DNA from: Spartobacteria bacterium
GTDB taxonomy: Bacteria > Verrucomicrobiota > Verrucomicrobiia > Chthoniobacterales > UBA10450
Length of the DNA: 64,000 bases
Direction: 5' to 3'
Assembly (NCBI GenBank): GCA_003134785.1
Contig: PLCN01000021.1
Span: forward strand, 131,784 to 195,783
The position numbers and the translations under genes were made by a program. The notes below the pieces were generated by a model. That model was not told the origin of the DNA and ran no database searches. It was given only the letters and a program-made list of their open reading frames with translations. This document shows, in pieces, positions 45,641 through 54,678 of the stretch (its first letter is position 1; every line of letters starts with the position of its first letter).

Positions 45641-46016
45641 TCTCACGGCTGCTCCTTGTGCAGTGATCTTGCGCAACCTTGGTTAGAAACCATCTCATAA
45701 ATAGCGTTGTCATCCCGAACCGCGCAGACGGCGAGGGACCTCTCCTCTGCAAATTGCGGCACACTCGTTCCAAGGAAGCATTTACTTCGAGTGCGAGGTC
45801 CCTCGGCGCGCTGCGCCAGCCTCGGGATGACTCCCGTTCTATTTATGAGATGGTTATAGTCTATAGCCGCTTCATGGGATAGATGCCACCCCTGACCACG
45901 AAGCTGACGATCGCGCGCTGGATTTCCCCTGGGTTGGGGTCTTGCTGGTGGTCCCTTTCGTGGCCTGGTCCCGGCTTGTCCTCACACGACATACCTGGAA
46001 CGAAGTTCCTCTCGAA
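45641..46016. other. intergenic region after mlaD
   Basis: Contains repeat copy D (45684-45858) and about 150 bp with no gene or signal I can support. Confidence 0.6.
45684..45858. repeat. inverted-repeat element, CATCTCA family, core type 2 (copy D)
   Basis: Ends tagaaaccatctcataaata and atttatgagatggttata are inverted repeats. The core is nearly identical in inverse orientation to 23182-23353, including the inner gtcatcccga.. / ..cgggatgac pair. Confidence 0.9.
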
Positions 46017-46689
46017 ATGAAACAAAAGACGCAGACTCCATCAGGCGCTAGTAGCTGCCGGCGAAAGTTCCTTCGCTTTCTCCCCAAGGGGATTTCGAGA
46101 CGAGACCTATCTGGCTTGGGAACGGGACTACAAATGGAACGCACACCAGCAATGGGAGGAGGCTCTCAAACGGGGAACGTTTCGCTCGCTCTTGCGCCGC
46201 AAGGAGTTTGCTGAAATCGCCGCGCGCGCCGTGCGGATCAAGTCGCGAACGAACCTCTTGTTTTCTTTCGAGAAAATGGCGCTGCGCGATGCCGTGAAAT
46301 CTTCCGCGGGAGCGCGCGCCTTCTCCGACGGGCTTTACGATTTTCTCCACGGCGCGGAAAGCAGTGAAGCGAAGTTCCATCGCTGGTGCGACACGATCGC
46401 GGCGTTGCCCAGAAAACAAACCCGAGTGCTGACCTGGCCACTCGTGACCATCTTTGGATTCATCGCGCAACCGGAGACGCATATCTTTATAAAACCAAAC
46501 GTTACCCGAATTGCCGCCCGCAAGTATGGCTTCGAGTTTCAATATCAATCCAAGCCGAACTGGGACACCTACGCCAGCCTGCTTGAGTTTGCCGCAACCA
46601 TAAGGCGCGATTTGCGCGACCTGCGCCCGCGCGACATGATCGATCTGCAATCGTTCATCTGGGTCCATGGCTCTGACGAATACATGTAG
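46017..46689 (+). pseudogene. conserved hypothetical gene with a frameshift near its 5' end
   Basis: The 46021-46689 frame encodes FRDETYLAWERDYKWNAHQQ W ... AARAVRIKSRTNLLFSFEKM ALRDAVKSS and ends IWVHGSDEYM, resembling a conserved cytosolic family, but it has no start codon before the TTG at 46192. An ATG at 46017 in another frame gives MKQKTQTPSGASSCRRKFLR FLPKG, which joins smoothly to FRDETY if one G of the gggg at 46088-46091 is removed. So one gene of about 223 codons, broken by a single base. Function unknown. Confidence 0.6.
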
Positions 46690-46700
46690 CATTAACACTC

Positions 46701-47609
46701 ATGCTTTCTAAGAAGACCGTTGTCTTTCTCGCGCTGGCTTATGCGCTGGCCTGGATGATCGGGTTTGGCTTCTTCGCTCTGGGTGGCCGGGTCGATTCGG
46801 GCGCCTTTGTCGCGATGGCGATCCCTTACATGTTCGCACCGGCGGCGGCGGCCGTCATTACCCAGAAATTGATCTGGAAAGAACCGTTGCGTGATCTGGG
46901 TCTCCAGGTTCCTCGGCTGCCCTGGTTGCTTATCGCCGTGTTACTGCCCGTGTTTCTTGTTGTGGCAGCGCTCGCCCTCAGCCTTGCTCTCCCAGGTGTC
47001 TCCTTGGTGACGGGGCTGGACGCGCTCACTGGCGCATTAGCGAGAAAGTTGCCGGCCCAACAAATAACAGATCTGCATAGCCAGCTCGAACAGACGTTCC
47101 TCGCGAAACCGGGAGTGCTCCTTTTGGTCTCCTTCATGCAGGTCTTGATTGCGGGTCCCTCCATTAATGCAGTCGCCGGGTTGGGCGAAGAACTCGGTTG
47201 GCGGGGGCTATTGCTGCGCGAATTGGAGTCGCTGGGTTTTTGGCGGTCGTCGCTGGTGATTGGTTTCTTCTGGGGTCTCTGGCATCTCCCCTTGATCGCG
47301 GCCGGTTACAATTATCCCGGCCACTCCGTCGCAGGTCCGATCGTGATGATTGTTCTTACGATCCTTCTCTCGCCCTTGAGCGGTTACGTGCGTTTGCGCG
47401 CGCAATCCGTCTTTGCCGCGGCCGTCTTCCACGGCACATTCAACGCCGCCGCCACGCTGGTGATCTTCACTAAAGGAGGAACCGCCTTTACTGTCGGCGT
47501 AACCGGAGTGGCCGGGCTGATAACTCTCCTCCTGGCGGATGCCGCTCTCTGGCTTTATCTGCAACGCCACAGCGCTGATGGCGGAGATGCGACAACGCAA
47601 CTTCCCTAG
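46701..47609 (+). CDS. CPBP-family intramembrane protease (Abi/CAAX type)
   Basis: 302 aa, about eight spans. Catalytic motifs: EELGWRG (Glu163-Glu164, Arg169), FFWGLWHLPL (His197) and VFHGTFNAA (His244). Such glutamic intramembrane proteases cut membrane substrates; bacterial members have roles in bacteriocin immunity or envelope stress. Its stop shares the ctag with the convergent FKBP gene. Confidence 0.88.
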   Translation: MLSKKTVVFLALAYALAWMIGFGFFALGGRVDSGAFVAMAIPYMFAPAAAAVITQKLIWKEPLRDLGLQVPRLPWLLIAVLLPVFLVVAALALSLALPGVSLVTGLDALTGALARKLPAQQITDLHSQLEQTFLAKPGVLLLVSFMQVLIAGPSINAVAGLGEELGWRGLLLRELESLGFWRSSLVIGFFWGLWHLPLIAAGYNYPGHSVAGPIVMIVLTILLSPLSGYVRLRAQSVFAAAVFHGTFNAAATLVIFTKGGTAFTVGVTGVAGLITLLLADAALWLYLQRHSADGGDATTQLP

Positions 47610-48403
47610 TTGATCTTGATCAGCTCGATATCGAAAACCAGGTCGCCGTAGACCGGTCCTTGTCCCTTGTAGGCGAGTGACTCAGGTATCCAGAATCGCA
47701 CCCTCTCTCCTTCCACCATCAGCTGGACGCCTTCAGTCCAACCAGCTATGACCCGGCCGAGCGAGAAGGTAGCAGGCTTGCCGGTCGCGAGCGAGCTATC
47801 GAACAACTTACCGTCGGTCGTCCAGCCTGAGTACTGCACCGTTACGTTGCTAAGCTCCGTCGGATGACGCTTGCCACTTCCCGGTCGCAAAACCTGATAA
47901 CTAAGGCCGCTTGGCGTGCGCCTGGCGGATGAAGGAGGGTTCCTGAAATCTGTCGGAGTCTGCGACGGCGTCTCGTTGAACGAGATCAGCTTCACATCGA
48001 ACACTAGCGTGCCTTGGGGCCGTCCTTCCTTTCCCTTATAGGCGAGCGACTCGGGTATCCAGAACCGCCGTGTCTCGCCCGCCACCATCAATTGCACGCC
48101 TTCCGTCCAGCCCGCGATCACCTTATCGAGCGGGAACGTCACCGCCTTGCCGGTGGTCAGTGAGCTGTCGAACATCTTGCCATCGGTCGTCCATCCCGTG
48201 TACTCGACCGTGACCCCATCCGTCCTGGCCGGATGCGTCTTGCCGGTCCCAGGTTCGATCACCTTCGAAGCAAGGCCCGAGGCCGTCTTCGTCGCATCGG
48301 CCGGCGCCTCGGCCACGTCCGCCGGCGTCGGAATAATTTTCGTCTTTTGCGCCGGCGCGAGGGCCGCGCTAAATAGGAAAGCCAGGGCGATAATCTTTGC
48401 CAT
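47606..48403 (-). CDS. secreted double FKBP-type peptidyl-prolyl isomerase
   Basis: 265 aa from ATG 48403, which places a signal peptide (MAKIIALAFLFSAALAPAQ) first. Two FKBP domains: the first VIEPGTGKTHPARTDGVTVE YTGWTTDGKMFDSS ... VIAGWTEGVQLMVAGETRRF WIP, the second VLRPGSGKRHPTELSNVTVQ YSGWTTDGKLFDSS ... RVRFWIPESLAYKGQGPVYG D. Periplasmic foldase. Divergent from the racemase with only 25 bp between starts. Confidence 0.9.
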   Translation of the reverse strand: MAKIIALAFLFSAALAPAQKTKIIPTPADVAEAPADATKTASGLASKVIEPGTGKTHPARTDGVTVEYTGWTTDGKMFDSSLTTGKAVTFPLDKVIAGWTEGVQLMVAGETRRFWIPESLAYKGKEGRPQGTLVFDVKLISFNETPSQTPTDFRNPPSSARRTPSGLSYQVLRPGSGKRHPTELSNVTVQYSGWTTDGKLFDSSLATGKPATFSLGRVIAGWTEGVQLMVEGERVRFWIPESLAYKGQGPVYGDLVFDIELIKIN

Positions 48404-48428
48404 CATCAGAGTCTTCCTGAACCAATAA

Positions 48429-49121
48429 ATGAAAACAGTCGGAATCATAGGCGGAATTGGCCCCGAATCGACCATCGAGTATTACCGCCGCATTCACGCC
48501 CTGTATCGCGAGTGCATTCCCGATGGGAGGGCGCCCTCGATCCTCATCAACAGCATCGATAACAAAAAGCTGCTCGCGTTCGTTGAAGCAAACGAGCTGA
48601 GCGAACTGGCGCAGTATCTCACCGCCGAAGTAGAAAAACTCGCGCGCGGCGGCGCGACGTTTGCCCTGCTGGCCGCAAACACGCCGCATCTTGTTTTCGA
48701 TTCCGTTGCGCAGCATTCCACCATCTCACTGATCAGCATCGTTGAAGCAACCTGCGCCGCTGCGAAAGCCCGCGGTCTAAGCCGTCTTGGATTGCTCGGG
48801 ACTCGCTTCACCATGCAGTCATCCTTTTACCCCGACGCATTGTCCCGCCGACAAATCGAACTGGTCGTGCCGAATAAAGAGGAGCAAGGCTGGGTTCACG
48901 AGAAGTACATGCAGGAGCTATTGAAAGGAATTATTCTGCCCGAAACGCGCGAACGATTGATGGCGATGATCAAGGCCTTGAAGGAACGCTCTCAAATCGA
49001 TGGAATAATTCTGGGTGGGACAGAGCTATCTCTCATCCTGCGGGACGAGACCGTGTTTGGCGTCCAAGTCCTCGACACCACCCAGATCCACGTCGAAGCA
49101 GCGGTAGCGGAGCTGCTTTAG
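48429..49121 (+). CDS. aspartate/glutamate racemase family protein lacking both Cys
   Basis: 230 aa. Fold signature KTVGIIGGIGPESTIEYYRR and GIDEIL-like IDGIILGGTELSLIL. The two catalytic cysteines of the family are replaced: Ala83 in AANTPH (usual CNT) and Gly197 in LGGTE (usual LGCTE). Racemisation by the two-base Cys mechanism is therefore not expected; a decarboxylase, other lyase or binding role is possible. Full length, so selection has kept the fold. Confidence 0.82.
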   Translation: MKTVGIIGGIGPESTIEYYRRIHALYRECIPDGRAPSILINSIDNKKLLAFVEANELSELAQYLTAEVEKLARGGATFALLAANTPHLVFDSVAQHSTISLISIVEATCAAAKARGLSRLGLLGTRFTMQSSFYPDALSRRQIELVVPNKEEQGWVHEKYMQELLKGIILPETRERLMAMIKALKERSQIDGIILGGTELSLILRDETVFGVQVLDTTQIHVEAAVAELL

Positions 49122-49183
49122 AGAAGGCATTGGCCTGACACGGAAGCTCGGCGACCGAGCTTGCCAGACCTTGTCATGCTGAC

Positions 49184-49543
49184 TCATGGAATTTGTGGCT
49201 GCCCGAGTTTGACCAGTAATTTGTTGATGGCATTGCGTGCGATACTGCGCGGCGCTACGAGCCTGAAACCTCCTGACTCTATGCTCATCTCTGACGAGAT
49301 GATAAATAGCGCCATCAAACGGACCAGGACATTTACTCGTACCCATGCGTCAAGCGTGCATTGCTCTCCGTTGCAGCTTGCTTGCAGCATCATGGGCGCA
49401 ACCAGAAAGCCGATGCCCTTCTGGTAGAGCCTGTTTGTGGGCGAGGTTTCTTTCAGGTTGAAACTGTTCTCTCTGCCCCACCCTTCCACGATGGGCCAAA
49501 TGTCCCCGGTGTGCTTGAATGATATTGTCGTTCTATTGCTCAT
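49184..49543 (-). CDS. conserved protein with one hydrophobic segment, unknown
   Basis: 119 aa. NRTTISFKHTGDIWPIVEGW, RLYQKGIGFLVAPMMLQASC, AWVRVNVLVRLMALFIISSE MSIESGGFRLVAPRSIARNA. The RVNVLVRLMALFIISSE stretch could be membrane-associated. Looks like a conserved family but I have no function for it. Confidence 0.7.
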   Translation of the reverse strand: MSNRTTISFKHTGDIWPIVEGWGRENSFNLKETSPTNRLYQKGIGFLVAPMMLQASCNGEQCTLDAWVRVNVLVRLMALFIISSEMSIESGGFRLVAPRSIARNAINKLLVKLGQPQIP

Positions 49544-49575
49544 GATGCTTCCTGTGGTTTTGCTAACGCTCTGGT

Positions 49576-49968
49576 TTAGCGGTGGCGCCTGGTGCCGCCC
49601 GCTGCAGCCCGTTGTTTGGCGGCTTGCTCCGCAATTCGAGTCTTTACCAGCTTCCGCACCAGCGTGGCCGGTAAGGGACTGTCCGCTGGAAAGCGGATGG
49701 TGCCCTTGTCAGTGTTGTAGGCCTTGAGCTCGTCCTTGTGGGCTTTCACGGGGAAAGCACCGGGGTAGAAGGCGCAGTGTCTCACAGCCGCGGCAAAGGC
49801 TACGAGCAGTCTTCCGTCCAGACGGAAGGCTGGGATATCGTAGCTGATGCACTCTTCCGCCTTGGGCGCCGCCGACTTGATGGCCCTTCGAAGTGTCTCC
49901 AGTGCGGCTTTTTTCTCGATACTCAACGGCGCAAGGTACTCGTCGATAGTTTCTGGTTTACCTGACAT
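49576..49968 (-). CDS. DUF1801 / YdhG-like protein
   Basis: 130 aa from ATG 49968 (the frame is open further upstream to 50025). KPETIDEYLAPLSIEKKAAL ETLRRAI, AEECISYDIPAFRLDGRLLV AFAAAVRHCAFYPG and GTIRFPADSPLPATLVRKLV are DUF1801. Related YdhG/Fra-type proteins are discussed as iron chaperones. Single domain, cytosolic. Confidence 0.88.
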   Translation of the reverse strand: MSGKPETIDEYLAPLSIEKKAALETLRRAIKSAAPKAEECISYDIPAFRLDGRLLVAFAAAVRHCAFYPGAFPVKAHKDELKAYNTDKGTIRFPADSPLPATLVRKLVKTRIAEQAAKQRAAAGGTRRHR

Positions 49969-50069
49969 GGCTTGTGCTCCTGCAAATAACGCCGTGGTGA
50001 TACCTTCACGATGCCTAGATGACATGTAGGGAGTTGCCGGGTGCGGGTTTGGGACCTACACCCGACAAT

Positions 50070-50995
50070 ATGAATAAGTGTTTACACACTGAGTTGTCCT
50101 CACACGAGGGAACCCGCTCGGAGTTTAATCCGGGCAAAACGGTGATCAAGCTTGGAATTGATGTGCACCAGGAGTGTTACGTGGTGGTTTGCCAGGAGGG
50201 AGGGGGTAATCCCAAGCCGGCGCAGCGGTTCAAAAAAGCAGCGTTTCTGAGCTGGGCGGTCAGGCTCAAGCAGAAGAGCGGAGCGGAGATGCACGCCGTC
50301 TACGAAGCGTGCGGGTTTGGGTTTGGATTGCAAAGGCAATTGGCGGCGCTGGGGATCGCGTGTCACGTGGTTTGTCCGCAGAAGCTGGACGAGGCGCAAC
50401 AAAAGGGTAAAGACTGATGGGCTCGACGCCCAAGGCGCTGTGTTTGAAACTGGATCGTTTTGTGGAAGGCAACCAGGAAGCGCTGGCTTTGGTGCGGGTG
50501 CCGAGCGAGGAGGAGGAACAACTCCGAGCGATTCACCGGCAGCGAGAGCAGTTAGTGAAAACGCGCAAGCGACTTGAGGCGCAGGGGCGCAGTTTGATGG
50601 TCAATCACGGGATCGAGCCGGTGCAACGCTGGTGGAAGCCTCGCACCTTTGCGGCGCTGGCGGTGCCGGCGTGGATGAAAGAACTGCTCAATAATAGCCA
50701 GCCGATCCTGTTGGCGCTCGAAGAGAAGATCCGCGCGCTCACGGTCAAACTCCAGGCCGCGGCCTCTCCGGGCCAACCACGCGGACTGGGGCTGATGACC
50801 AGTGTGGTGATGGTCCGTTTCCAGCCTGAATACAAACCGGTGATCAAATGGCGGCGTGTGCTCGCCAAGGGAGCATTGGCCACCGGAGCCGCACGCAAGA
50901 AAGCCATCGTGGCCGTCGCCCGCCAGCTCGCGGTTGATCTCTGGCGGATCAGAACCGGCCGGCTCAATCCAGAGCAGCTCGGACTAAGTATTTAA
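50070..50995 (+). mobile_element. decayed IS110-family transposase
   Basis: Starts MNKCLHTELSSHEGTRSEFN then KLGIDVHQECYVVV, the DEDD-type RuvC-like start of IS110 transposases, with YEACGFGFGLQRQLAALGIA. One extra base near 50402-50405 (aaaa) and one near 50433 (gg) put RVKTDGLDAQ and ALCLKLDRFVEGNQEALALV in other frames. The C-terminal part jumps from RGLGLMTS to VVMVRFQPEYKPVIKWRRVL, skipping the about 70 residues that carry the catalytic Ser-Gly region. No inverted ends, as usual for IS110. Inactive. Confidence 0.82.
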
Positions 50996-51380
50996 CAAAT
51001 GAATTCGAGGGGAACAGAAAGGAACCAACGAACAACTCACCGCTAATTTCCCATTAACAATCACGCTTTGGAACGTGAGGCGAGCCCGGTGTCTAACCTG
51101 ATCAGGTTAACGTCCTTGTTCGACGCTTAGATTGGGCCGCCTCAAGTTCCTCTTCCACCGATCGCATTGATCATATGGTGCTGTCGCCACGGTGACACGC
51201 ACGGATAGGAGTACGAGCCGCTGGAAACAAACCCAACGAGTAATCGGAAGAGGAAGCGTTCCAGATCACACCTTAATCCCTGACTCTTTACCGCATGAAC
51301 TAATCAAACCTCACCACACCCGCAGCCACGCTTGACAACCTACATAGGGGTTAGACCTCGTTGGTCTCGCGCGTGGCATA
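50996..51380. other. 385-bp intergenic region after the IS110 remnant
   Basis: Possibly includes the right end of the element. No open frame or RNA structure I can support. Confidence 0.5.
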
Positions 51381-51764
51381 TCATCTCGCACGCTCATTCA
51401 GCTGCCGGAGGTATATAGCGAGGACCTCGTGATCACGCATGAGATCGGCTCGGTAATCCTTGGCGAGTTTGCTGTCGCTGAGATCGTGCGCTTGCAGCAT
51501 GCGATCCACCAAGAGGTGCATGGCGTAGCAGACCCTGATTTCCTCCGGCAAAGAGTCGCCAAGGAGAAACTTGTGAAGCTGTGCTGCGGCGTTGAAATGA
51601 GAAGCCTTGGTTCGTTCCTCGTCCGTGGTGTCTTTTGGCTGGTATATAGGTGCTGGTGCAGACGAAATAATCCGCACCGCGATCTCGTGAGGAGACTCTG
51701 CGAAAACGGCGTTGGCGGAGCAAGCGAGAAGAAGCAAGACCGTCCTGAAGTACCGCGCACGCAT
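51381..51764 (-). CDS. small secreted protein, unknown
   Basis: 127 aa with a signal peptide (MRARYFRTVLLLLACSANAV FA). Mature region is helical (HFNAAAQLHKFLLGDSLPEE IRVCYAMHLLVDRMLQAHDL). No family recognised. ATG at 51764. Confidence 0.6.
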   Translation of the reverse strand: MRARYFRTVLLLLACSANAVFAESPHEIAVRIISSAPAPIYQPKDTTDEERTKASHFNAAAQLHKFLLGDSLPEEIRVCYAMHLLVDRMLQAHDLSDSKLAKDYRADLMRDHEVLAIYLRQLNERAR

Positions 51765-52214
51765 GAGGTCTAACTACAATTAGACGAAAGTAAGTTTCGC
51801 CTATTTCTGCTTTTATCCACACAGTGGCCTGGGCAAAGCGAAAGCGTGGGTTTGCGCTTAGATCGGGGAGGAGGCCGCACAATTGGAAGTCTATGACTGA
51901 CACAGAAGGAGGCAATATAAAAAAACGGAAGGGGACTTGAACATCCATCCATTACAGCCGGTTTAGCGAGTTGAGGCGACGTACCGCTGACTGGATCGCT
52001 CGGGGTGCTTTTGCCGCCTTTGGAATTGCGCGAGGTGACGGTGACGTTGAACTGGGTGCCGGACTGGATCGTGGTCAAGGTGGTTTCGCTCTCGCCGCGG
52101 CTTCGCTCTCGCACGATCCGCTCGCTGAGGCACGGCAATTGTCCCTTGGTGTCGCCTTCACGATGGATGTTCGACCGCAGAGAAAGTGAACGAGGGGAGT
52201 CCAAGTCACAACAG
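51765..52214. other. 450-bp region with an FN3-like remnant
   Basis: The minus strand near 52010-52130 reads ETTLTTIQSGTQFNVTVTSR NSKGGKSTPSDPVSGTSP, the last strands of a fibronectin type III domain, but no complete gene surrounds it. Probably a relic of a surface protein. The rest is without a feature I can name. Confidence 0.4.
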
Positions 52215-54365
52215 CTACTGAAGGTTATAAACCTCGACTAAACCAACGCCGTTGCTGTTGTTCTTTCCGCGCACGATGGCGGTGTAGTTACCGGGCGGGA
52301 GGGTTTGCACGATGGCCGACTCCAAATCATTTGTTGGTGGAATGGTGGTGGCTTCGATTTCTGCTTGCTGGCTGACACCATCAGAGCGCGTCTTCCAGTT
52401 ATCGTTGGTCGCAATCGTCGTTCCACTTCCGTCGTGCAATTCCAGTGTTGGATCGCCCAATGCGCCTGCTACCGGAACCGAAGGTCCAAGTGCCCGCACC
52501 AACACTCTTGCACTGTCCCCGCTTCCTCCGCCTACGATAAATCCACCGATCATGACGTTATCGCCCGTGTCCACGAATCCACGCGAGCTAATGTTCCCCA
52601 GCCTGGAGTTCGCGCCTTGGGCCAGATCGTAGACCTCAACCAAGCCGACGCCCGTTCCTCCATTCTTACCCGCGAGGATTGCGGTATAGGACCCCGGACT
52701 AAGGGTCGTCAATATGGCTGATTCCAAATTGTTCGTGGGCTGAATTGTGGTGGCGCGGATGTCAGCTTCCTGCGACTGCCCGGTCTGATCGTTGATCTTC
52801 CAGTTGTCGTTGGTGACTAGCGTCGTGCCGCCTTGATGCAACTCCAGAGTGGGATCAGCCAATGCCCCGCCCACTGGGAGCGAAGGCCCGATTCCCCGCA
52901 CAATGATCCGCTTCGGATCAGTCCCCGTTACAATGAATCCGCCGATCAATACCTGGTCGCCATTTAGCACTTCCATTCGAGTGGAAATGTTGAGCAGTTG
53001 ACCAGTGGGCGGTGGGACCGGGTCGTAACCAATCACGTCGAGGTTGATACCTTCCGGCGATGACGCGGCAACGTCTGACGCCTGGCCGTGGCAACCGAAA
53101 GCATTCTGCACATATGGATTCGCCTGTGGGCAAGGATCACTTAGCCAGTCGCCGAAATCGAAGTTCGGGATCTGACTGAAATTTACGATGTTGGTGTTTC
53201 CGCCATCGATCGAAAGATAGCGCGTGCCGGATGTGCTGATACTTCTGACTCCAGGAGAGGACCAGCTAAATAAATCCTGGGGCCGAAGATCGGTGCCTGG
53301 ATTGTTCAGGCGGGAGCCAAGGCCAAGAATCTCATCGATCTCATGCTCGACAGCGGTTTGGGCGTCATAGTTATTGCTGTTAGGCGGGCGGACGAACTGG
53401 TACGGCGCCGCGGAATTGAGCGTGACGATTCCATCATAAGGTCCGCCGACGGCGACACTGGAATCCGCAAACATCGCCGGCGGCGTGTCTCCGCCAAGCG
53501 CCCGGCCATTTGCGCTCGAGGGGATGATATTGGCGGACAAAGCATTTGGCGGAAGGCTGGCATTGGCCGTGGCGTCGTTGGCCGTCTTCGCGTCGGCTTG
53601 CAAGGCGCTGATGTAAGTGTTCCACGAGGGCGAATAGACCACGTAATTGCTCTGCGCGATTTGGGATGGGGATCCGAACGGCATGCCGTTGGGTTGTTTA
53701 GTCGAATAACGAAAGAAAATCGAAACCGTAATCGGATCGGAGAACAACGATTCATAAATGGCGACCGCGCCATTGATCATCGCTTCGATCGCCGCCGCGT
53801 TTGGGTTATTCGTGATCGAGCTATCAAAGGTCGGGCTAATAACAAAGCCGGAGCCGGCGGCAGTCTGGCCGGTCATCACGTCTGAGTTAGTAGCAAACCC
53901 AGCTTCAGTAAGACCGGTTACTCGATAATAGTAGGTCGTGCCCGGGCTTAACCCGGTCACTACCCGCCAGGTTGCTGCTCCCATCTCCAAACCCTGATAA
54001 CCAGTCACGTAACCGTCAAACGAACTGGAGGTTGAGACATCGAGCCGATAACTCGTCGCGCTGCTGATGGGACTCCACCGTGCGGCAAAACTGCTTCGGG
54101 TCGAAACGATTGCTCCCGGCGAGGCGGAAACTACGCTTGCCTTGGCCTCTTGGTCCGAATTGTGAACGTCTGTTGTGTCGTCGGCCACCCGCGACAAATG
54201 CTCGAAGCCATGGGGAGTTAAGGGCGGGGATATGCTAACGCTTTTCCGACCGCGCGGCGATGCTTGTTCCGCCGCACAAGCGGCCGGCGGTTCAGCGGAT
54301 AACAACCGAATCGTGAGATGAACTGCGGCACAACAGCACAAAAGTCGGATGAGGGTGGTGCTCAT
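52215..54365 (-). CDS. secreted zincin-like protein with FN3 domain and two C-terminal repeats
   Basis: 716 aa from ATG 54365, which follows a spacer and gives a signal peptide (MSTTLIRLLCCCAAVHLTIR LLSA); the frame extends upstream without similarity. Order: FN3-like domain (about 70-170, ATSYRLDVSTSSSFDGYVTG ... PGTTYYYRVTGL), then a region with AVEHEIDEILGLGSRLNN resembling the HExxH zinc motif of secreted metalloproteases but with Glu in place of the second His, then two repeats of about 115 aa beginning NISTRMEVLNGDQVLIGGFI and NISSRGFVDTGDNVMIGGFI and ending ...GVGLVEVYxL. Exported; protease activity uncertain. Confidence 0.75.
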   Translation of the reverse strand: MSTTLIRLLCCCAAVHLTIRLLSAEPPAACAAEQASPRGRKSVSISPPLTPHGFEHLSRVADDTTDVHNSDQEAKASVVSASPGAIVSTRSSFAARWSPISSATSYRLDVSTSSSFDGYVTGYQGLEMGAATWRVVTGLSPGTTYYYRVTGLTEAGFATNSDVMTGQTAAGSGFVISPTFDSSITNNPNAAAIEAMINGAVAIYESLFSDPITVSIFFRYSTKQPNGMPFGSPSQIAQSNYVVYSPSWNTYISALQADAKTANDATANASLPPNALSANIIPSSANGRALGGDTPPAMFADSSVAVGGPYDGIVTLNSAAPYQFVRPPNSNNYDAQTAVEHEIDEILGLGSRLNNPGTDLRPQDLFSWSSPGVRSISTSGTRYLSIDGGNTNIVNFSQIPNFDFGDWLSDPCPQANPYVQNAFGCHGQASDVAASSPEGINLDVIGYDPVPPPTGQLLNISTRMEVLNGDQVLIGGFIVTGTDPKRIIVRGIGPSLPVGGALADPTLELHQGGTTLVTNDNWKINDQTGQSQEADIRATTIQPTNNLESAILTTLSPGSYTAILAGKNGGTGVGLVEVYDLAQGANSRLGNISSRGFVDTGDNVMIGGFIVGGGSGDSARVLVRALGPSVPVAGALGDPTLELHDGSGTTIATNDNWKTRSDGVSQQAEIEATTIPPTNDLESAIVQTLPPGNYTAIVRGKNNSNGVGLVEVYNLQ

Positions 54366-54678
54366 AGGGGGTGTTTCGGGATCAATGTTCCCAAATTTTG
54401 ATACAATGCAATAGTTTCTCGGGGGTCGCGAGCGCGGCAGTATAGTAAGATCGCTGGTCGACCAAGGCATCAACCAATAATTCGGCCATGTGCTTGGGGC
54501 GAACGGTGCGCCGATCTGCGGCACGAGCGGCGGAGCGACTTTGAGCGATAACTCGTACTTGGACTCGAGTGCTTCGGAATGCGGCTATTTCCGGAGTAGT
54601 GCGACATGCACAAGCTCTGTCCCACCGAAATACAACGGTTGATCTAGCTCACGCCCATGGAACTTTCCTAGCGAATTG
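54366..54678. other. 313-bp intergenic region
   Basis: Between divergent genes. A minus frame at 54382-54644 is open and ends TPEKLLHCIKIWEH, but has no start and no family I recognise. No promoter or RNA can be supported. Confidence 0.45.

Noticed and set aside
54382-54644. Open minus frame ending TPEKLLHCIKIWEH
   Set aside because: The last 35 residues look protein-like, but there is no start codon and I recognise no family; could be the end of a lost gene or chance.
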